Shown here: positions 5,379-8,574 of the stretch, in pieces
Layout of the letters: each line of letters opens with the position of its first letter
How positions within the stretch are numbered: the first letter of the stretch is position 1
NCBI GenBank assembly: GCA_009469665.1
Contig: SSTB01000182.1
Span: forward strand, 1 to 8,574
DNA: 8,574 nucleotides
From: Azonexaceae bacterium
GTDB taxonomy: Bacteria > Pseudomonadota > Gammaproteobacteria > Burkholderiales > Rhodocyclaceae
Direction of reading: 5' to 3'
Translations under genes and position numbers: made by a program
The notes under the pieces: generated by a model
Databases searched by the model: none
Seen by the model: only the letters and a program-made list of their open reading frames with translations
Told to the model about the DNA's origin: nothing

Positions 5379-6341
5379 TCAGTGGTTGCGCTCGACAGCA
5401 AAGAGGGTTAATTGTAGCAGAGCATCTTGATATTTTGAAGGCGGAAGCTTTGCCAGAGCAGACCTCGCCAGCGCGGCCTCTTCGCTTGCACGGCGCCGAG
5501 CATGATCGAGAGCACCGGTGAGCCGGATGGCCTCAAGCACCATAGGAAAGTCGTCCCGTCCGCCCGATTCGATGGCCCGCCGAACGCAAGCCGCCTGCTG
5601 AGAACTCCCGTTCTGCAGGACGAAGATCAGGGGTAGGGTCGGCTTGCCTTCCGCCAGATCATCCCCGAGATGCTTCCCCGTATCCGCTTCATGCCCGGAA
5701 TAGTCCAACACATCGTCGACGAGTTGGAATGCCGTACCAAGATGCATGCCGTAATTCGCGAACGCCTCTATGCATCCAGGCGCTCCACCACCAATCAGAC
5801 CGCCGAGCTGAGCCGCCGCTTCGAAAAGTTTAGCGGTCTTGTAGCGAATCACTCTCAGGTAGCGCTCCTCGTCGACGTCGGCATCGTGACAGTTCATCAA
5901 CTGCAGAACCTCTCCTTCGGCGATCACATTTGTAGCGTCCGAAAGCACGCGCATCACCCGCATGTCGTCAACCTCAATCATCATCTGGAACGCTCGCGAG
6001 TAGAGGAAATCACCCACGAGGACGCTAGCCGCGTTGCCAAACATGGCGTTGGCCGTTTCCCGTCCACGCCGCAACGAAGACTCATCCACCACATCGTCAT
6101 GCAGCAGGGTTGCGGTGTGGATGAATTCCACCACTGCGGCAAGTTCGTGATGATGGCTCCCCCGATATCCAAGGGAGCCTGCTGCGAGGAGGACGAGCGC
6201 GGGTCTGAGCCGCTTTCCCCCACTCCCGATGATGTATTCAGCTACTTGACGAACGAGAACCACGTCGGAGTGGAGTCGGCTCCGGATGACCGAATCGACA
6301 GCCCGCATGTCCGGCCCGATCAGAGCGTTGAGTTGGTCCAA
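5379..6341 (-). CDS. ispB: Octaprenyl (polyprenyl) diphosphate synthase
   Basis: This gene encodes 320 residues. The enzyme adds isopentenyl diphosphate units to farnesyl diphosphate, making the all-trans polyprenyl side chain of ubiquinone. Motifs appear in order: GGKRLRP (41-47), first Asp-rich motif LLHDDVVDE (D82, D83, D86), FGNAASVLVGDFLYSRAFQMM (101-121), GEVLQLMN, KTAKLFEAAAQLGG, and second Asp-rich motif QLVDDVLDY (D209, D210, D213). GDDLAEGKPTLPL follows. The match to E. coli IspB runs end to end. The start is TTG at 6341 with no clear Shine-Dalgarno; a stop codon lies two codons upstream, and the first ATG (Met12) would cut into aligned sequence. The C-terminus overlaps a promoter for the following tRNA. 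Product chain length (C40 or similar) is inferred from the family. Confidence 0.95.
   Translation of the reverse strand: MDQLNALIGPDMRAVDSVIRSRLHSDVVLVRQVAEYIIGSGGKRLRPALVLLAAGSLGYRGSHHHELAAVVEFIHTATLLHDDVVDESSLRRGRETANAMFGNAASVLVGDFLYSRAFQMMIEVDDMRVMRVLSDATNVIAEGEVLQLMNCHDADVDEERYLRVIRYKTAKLFEAAAQLGGLIGGGAPGCIEAFANYGMHLGTAFQLVDDVLDYSGHEADTGKHLGDDLAEGKPTLPLIFVLQNGSSQQAACVRRAIESGGRDDFPMVLEAIRLTGALDHARRRASEEAALARSALAKLPPSKYQDALLQLTLFAVERNH
5411..5439 (-). promoter_or_regulatory. Sigma-70 promoter for tRNA-Pro inside ispB
   Basis: On the minus strand TTCAAA (5439-5434), a 17-base spacer and TACAAT (5416-5411) form a good -35/-10 pair, matching the consensus at four and five of six bases. Transcription would start near 5404, about 42 bases before the mature tRNA 5' end. 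It lies within the last codons of ispB, so the tRNA can be made independently of ispB. Confidence 0.62.
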
Positions 6342-6375
6342 AATCTATTGCGCCGCCACTATGCAGAAGGGCGAG

Positions 6376-6404
6376 ATGTTAGGCGGCACCCGCAGCAGCG
6401 TCAA
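6376..6404 (-). promoter_or_regulatory. Sigma-70 promoter for ispB
   Basis: On the minus strand TTGACG (6404-6399) is separated by 17 bases from TAACAT (6381-6376). These match the consensus hexamers at five and four of six bases. The start site would be near 6369, giving a leader of about 28 bases before TTG 6341. That leader contains no recognisable Shine-Dalgarno. No equally good promoter was seen for the divergent Hpt/HD-GYP gene in the same 166-base gap; a weak TACACT at 6467-6472 lacks a matching -35. Confidence 0.6.
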
Positions 6405-6507
6405 GGTAACGGCCTTCCTGGTTTTGGGTCTTGTTCCCCGCCTTCTGCTCCAGCGCAGCTTTGGGCTACACTTGGACGCTTACACGAAGCACAGGGAGAT
6501 TAAACCG

Positions 6508-7611
6508 ATGGATGTGCGAAACATCATCGCCCCGGTCGTTAGCGACCGCGGCGCCCTTGAGGAATTCGCCGACGCCTTGGCCGACCGGGCACCGGAAATT
6601 GAAAGGGATGTCACTCGCCTGCGCAAGGCGCCTCAAGATCGGGAATTGATCGCCGATTTGTTCCGTGCGGTCCACAATGTCAAAGGCGATGCTTCGCTAT
6701 GCAAGTTTGATCTTGCGGTGGCGATTGCCCAACCCATCGAATCGGTCCTCGCCCGCTTCCGCTCGGGCGAAATCCAGTTCTCTGATTTGCTTGCCGAAGC
6801 GGTACTGTTATCTGTCGACCGGCTCGAACTGGCCACTGACGGCATCTTGTCAGGAAAGTCCCTTGAGAATTTGCGCCTTCTTCCACTGGTCAACGGCTTG
6901 GAACGCATCGCCGTTGCACCAGACGAGGAAGTCGATGATCTGAGCCGGCAGCTGATAGAGGCAGTGACCGGCTTCCCCCCCGTGATCGCTACACTCTCGA
7001 CCAAGCCACCCCGTAAGTCTTCGCCCCCCCCGGGGCAACAGAATGCCCCTGCCGATCTACAATTTTTTCGCTCCCTCGCTCTGCAATTCGAAAGCCGCTC
7101 GCCGCTGTTCAAGGGGCGTACGATGCGCATTCTTCGCCTGGCGCTTGAAACCAATCGTTCGGTCGGCAGCACGGTTGACGCAGTACAACTTGAGGCCGCA
7201 GTCTACCTCCACGATCTTGGGATGATGTTTCTTCCTGAATCCACCTGGCTCAAAGTGGGGAGGATGACCGACGACGATCGCGCCGCACTGCGTAACCACC
7301 CGGGGTTCGCTGCAGGACTCCTCCAGCGCATGGCAGGATGGGAGGCCGCCGCTCAAATGATCGCACAGCACCATGAAATGCCCGACGGCAAAGGCTACCC
7401 CGCGCAGTTGACCGGCAGTGCCATATGCGATGGAGCAAAAATCCTCGCCATCGTCGATGCATTCGAAGCCGTCATGCTCAAGCATATCCATCGGGGCAAA
7501 AATCGATCCGTCTTGCGTGCCATCGCAGAGGTCAACGCCTGTGACAATCAATTCGCCCCGGAGTGGATTGCTCCATTCAATCTGGTTATCCGGAAAACGA
7601 TCGAGGCTTGA
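6508..7611 (+). CDS. Hpt domain / HD-GYP phosphodiesterase fusion protein
   Basis: This gene encodes 367 residues. ATG 6508 is chosen because AGGGAG (6493-6498) precedes it; the open frame upstream overlaps ispB antisense. Residues about 1-125 resemble a histidine phosphotransfer (Hpt) helical domain, with the phosphorylatable His56 in RAVHNVKGDA and an acidic, Leu-rich helical remainder. A linker with a Pro/Ser-rich stretch (about 155-185) leads to an HD-GYP domain. Its motifs are LHDLGM (H235, D236), NHPGFAAGLL (H264), HHE (288-290) and DGKGYP (293-298), then ILAIVDAFEAV. HD-GYP domains hydrolyse cyclic di-GMP using a bi- or trinuclear metal centre. The usual first His (GHSxRV) appears replaced by Arg204 in KGRTMRI, so the metal centre may be altered. 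There is no receiver domain. The stop codon overlaps the start of tcdA. The HD-GYP call is firm; the Hpt call is good. Confidence 0.85.
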   Translation: MDVRNIIAPVVSDRGALEEFADALADRAPEIERDVTRLRKAPQDRELIADLFRAVHNVKGDASLCKFDLAVAIAQPIESVLARFRSGEIQFSDLLAEAVLLSVDRLELATDGILSGKSLENLRLLPLVNGLERIAVAPDEEVDDLSRQLIEAVTGFPPVIATLSTKPPRKSSPPPGQQNAPADLQFFRSLALQFESRSPLFKGRTMRILRLALETNRSVGSTVDAVQLEAAVYLHDLGMMFLPESTWLKVGRMTDDDRAALRNHPGFAAGLLQRMAGWEAAAQMIAQHHEMPDGKGYPAQLTGSAICDGAKILAIVDAFEAVMLKHIHRGKNRSVLRAIAEVNACDNQFAPEWIAPFNLVIRKTIEA

Positions 7612-8372
7612 TGTTCGGAGCCGAGGAGCGGCGTTTTGGGGGTATCGCGAGGCTTTACGGGGCTGACGGCGCGCACCGCCTGGCGCAGGCGCATGTTGCG
7701 ATTGTTGGAATTGGTGGAGTTGGCTCGTGGTCCGCAGAAGCCCTGGCCCGGAGCGGGGTGGGATCACTTACCCTTATCGATCTGGATATCGTCGCCGAAT
7801 CGAACGTCAATCGCCAGATTCACGCCCAGGACTCGAATTTCGGCAAGGCCAAGGTCGCTGCGATGGCCGAGCGGATACGGGAATACAGCCCCACATGCCA
7901 GGTCCACACCGTGGACGATTTCCTCTCCCCGGACAACGCCAAAACCCTGCTAGACCAATCGTTCGATGCCCTCATCGACGCCACAGACCAAGTAAAAGCA
8001 AAGTGCGCCATGATAGGGTACTGTTCGCGGCACAGGCCCCTCTACATGGTCACAGTGGGCGCAGCTGGCGGACAAGTCGATCCGACGCGGGTTCGCGCTG
8101 ACGATCTGGCCCGTACCATCCAGGATCCCCTCCTCGCCAGAGTTCGGGCTGAATTGCGCAAGCAGCACGGATTTCCCCGCCAACCCGGCAAGCGCTTTGG
8201 CATCGTCGCAATTTACTCGGACGAGCCATTGCGATATCCCCCGGCGTCTTGCTCGGCTCCCTCTGGGAGCGCCGGACTCAATTGCTCGGGCTTTGGCTCT
8301 TCTGTCTGCGTTACGGCGACCTTCGGCCTCGCGGCTGCAGCGCAGGTAATCAACCATCTCACGCGCCCGTAA
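7611..8372 (+). CDS. tcdA: tRNA threonylcarbamoyladenosine dehydratase
   Basis: This gene encodes 253 residues. ATG 7611 overlaps the preceding TGA by one base (TGATG), which favours translational coupling; the frame's earlier start at 7563 lies inside the upstream gene. TcdA (also called CsdL or YgdL) is a ThiF/E1-like ATPase that dehydrates t6A at position 37 of ANN-reading tRNAs to cyclic t6A. The N-terminus MFGAEERRFGGIARLYG is typical. The nucleotide-binding loop is VGIGGVGSW (32-40), followed by LTLIDLDIVAESNVNRQ (53-69), with Asn67, Arg68 and Gln69. IDATD lies at 122-126. The C-terminal GLNCSGFGSSVCVTATFGLAAA is diagnostic of TcdA and not of MoeB or ThiF. The usual partners csdA and csdE are not adjacent. 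It is convergent with the rRNA operon; only a short hairpin (CGCTC/GAGCG, 8393-8405) follows as its own possible terminator. Confidence 0.93.
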   Translation: MFGAEERRFGGIARLYGADGAHRLAQAHVAIVGIGGVGSWSAEALARSGVGSLTLIDLDIVAESNVNRQIHAQDSNFGKAKVAAMAERIREYSPTCQVHTVDDFLSPDNAKTLLDQSFDALIDATDQVKAKCAMIGYCSRHRPLYMVTVGAAGGQVDPTRVRADDLARTIQDPLLARVRAELRKQHGFPRQPGKRFGIVAIYSDEPLRYPPASCSAPSGSAGLNCSGFGSSVCVTATFGLAAAAQVINHLTRP

Positions 8373-8434
8373 CCCGTAAGAAGCAGACGGTGCGCTCGCC
8401 GAGCGTCTTCATCTGTTAGGAATTTTTAAAAGCC

Positions 8435-8469
8435 GAAACCCCCTCGAGCGTTGAGCTGGAGGGGGTTTC
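8435..8469 (-). terminator. Rho-independent terminator of the rRNA operon
   Basis: GAAACCCCCTC (8435-8445) and GAGGGGGTTTC (8459-8469) pair perfectly over 11 bases with a 13-base loop. On the minus strand the stem is followed by GGCTTTTAAAAATT, which supplies a U-run. It lies some ten bases past the 5S rRNA end. This is the expected place and strength for an rRNA-operon terminator. On the plus strand the tail is poor, so it is less convincing for tcdA. Confidence 0.88.
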
Positions 8470-8478
8470 TGTATGGGA

Positions 8479-8574
8479 GCCTGGCGATGACCTACTTTCT
8501 CACACGGGGTGTGCAATATCATCGGCGCGGTTTCGTTTCACGGTCCTGTTCGGGAAGGGAAGGGGTGGGTCCGA
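8479..8574 (-). rRNA. rrf: 5S ribosomal RNA, 3' part (5' end outside window)
   Basis: Read on the minus strand the sequence includes CCCGAACAGGACCGTGAAACG, then GCGCCGATGATATTGC, and ends GAAAGTAGGTCATCGCCAGGC. This is the conserved loop B/C region, loop E side and 3' strand of the terminal stem of a proteobacterial 5S rRNA. About 96 bases are present; the 5' terminal stem strand lies beyond the window. The exact 3' end is within a base or two of 8479. It implies a 16S-23S-5S operon continuing to the right on the minus strand. Confidence 0.93.

Noticed and set aside
5670..6503. Plus-strand open frame of 277 codons opposite ispB
   Set aside because: It is antisense to a clear polyprenyl synthase and shows no family motifs; it is a shadow frame.
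6286..6507. N-terminal extension of the Hpt/HD-GYP gene
   Set aside because: It overlaps the start of ispB and its promoter, is not Hpt-like, and ATG 6508 has AGGGAG upstream.
8393..8405. Short hairpin CGCTC-GCC-GAGCG as a tcdA terminator
   Set aside because: It has five pairs and a three-base loop, with only TCTTC after it; too weak to list as a separate feature.
1..8574. Mobile elements, CRISPR arrays, phage genes or toxin-antitoxin pairs
   Set aside because: No transposase or integrase motifs, no regularly spaced direct repeats, and no att-like duplication of the tRNA-Pro 3' end was seen.

Overview
The window looks like chromosomal DNA of a betaproteobacterium, probably of the Rhodocyclales type (Zoogloea, Thauera, Azoarcus or Dechloromonas-like). 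The evidence is the high GC content, the proB, ispB, tRNA-Pro and tcdA housekeeping genes, whose protein sequences read as proteobacterial, and a PEP-CTERM exported protein behind a sigma-54 promoter. The assignment comes from recognised families, not from a search. I see no insertion sequence, phage gene or CRISPR array.

Layout, left to right. Positions 1-273 hold the 3' end of proB (glutamate 5-kinase, + strand). A 208-base gap of successive hairpins follows, ending in a strong bidirectional terminator at 439-464. From 482 to 1483 (- strand) lies a 333-residue PEP-CTERM protein that resembles the flocculation-associated PepA family. Its upstream region (1557-1639) carries a near-consensus -24/-12 sigma-54 promoter, a perfect match to the IHF consensus and an inverted repeat placed like an activator site. 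A terminator-like hairpin (1644-1670) separates this from an envelope module at 1681-4676. The module has a DUF1302-like outer-membrane beta-barrel and a LolD/MacB-type ABC ATPase (both - strand, two bases apart), and a divergently transcribed LolA-like periplasmic protein (+ strand). A 13-bp palindrome lies in the 54-base divergent gap. No FtsX/MacB-type permease gene is present.

The next block is on the - strand: ispB (6341 to 5379), tRNA-Pro(CGG) (5362 to 5286) and a low-molecular-weight protein tyrosine phosphatase (5232 to 4762). ispB and the tRNA each have a credible sigma-70 promoter; the tRNA promoter lies inside the 3' end of ispB. Divergent from ispB are an Hpt/HD-GYP fusion protein (6508-7611) and, overlapping it by one base, tcdA (7611-8372), which makes the cyclic t6A tRNA modification. 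The window ends in the 3' part of a 5S rRNA gene on the - strand, followed by a strong rRNA-operon terminator at 8435-8469.

The parts most worth attention are the sigma-54-controlled PEP-CTERM gene, which in floc-forming bacteria belongs to exopolysaccharide and aggregation biology, the permease-less LolA/LolD/DUF1302 module, and the Hpt/HD-GYP protein, which may link a phosphorelay to cyclic-di-GMP turnover. That these act together in surface or biofilm control is inference from adjacency only.
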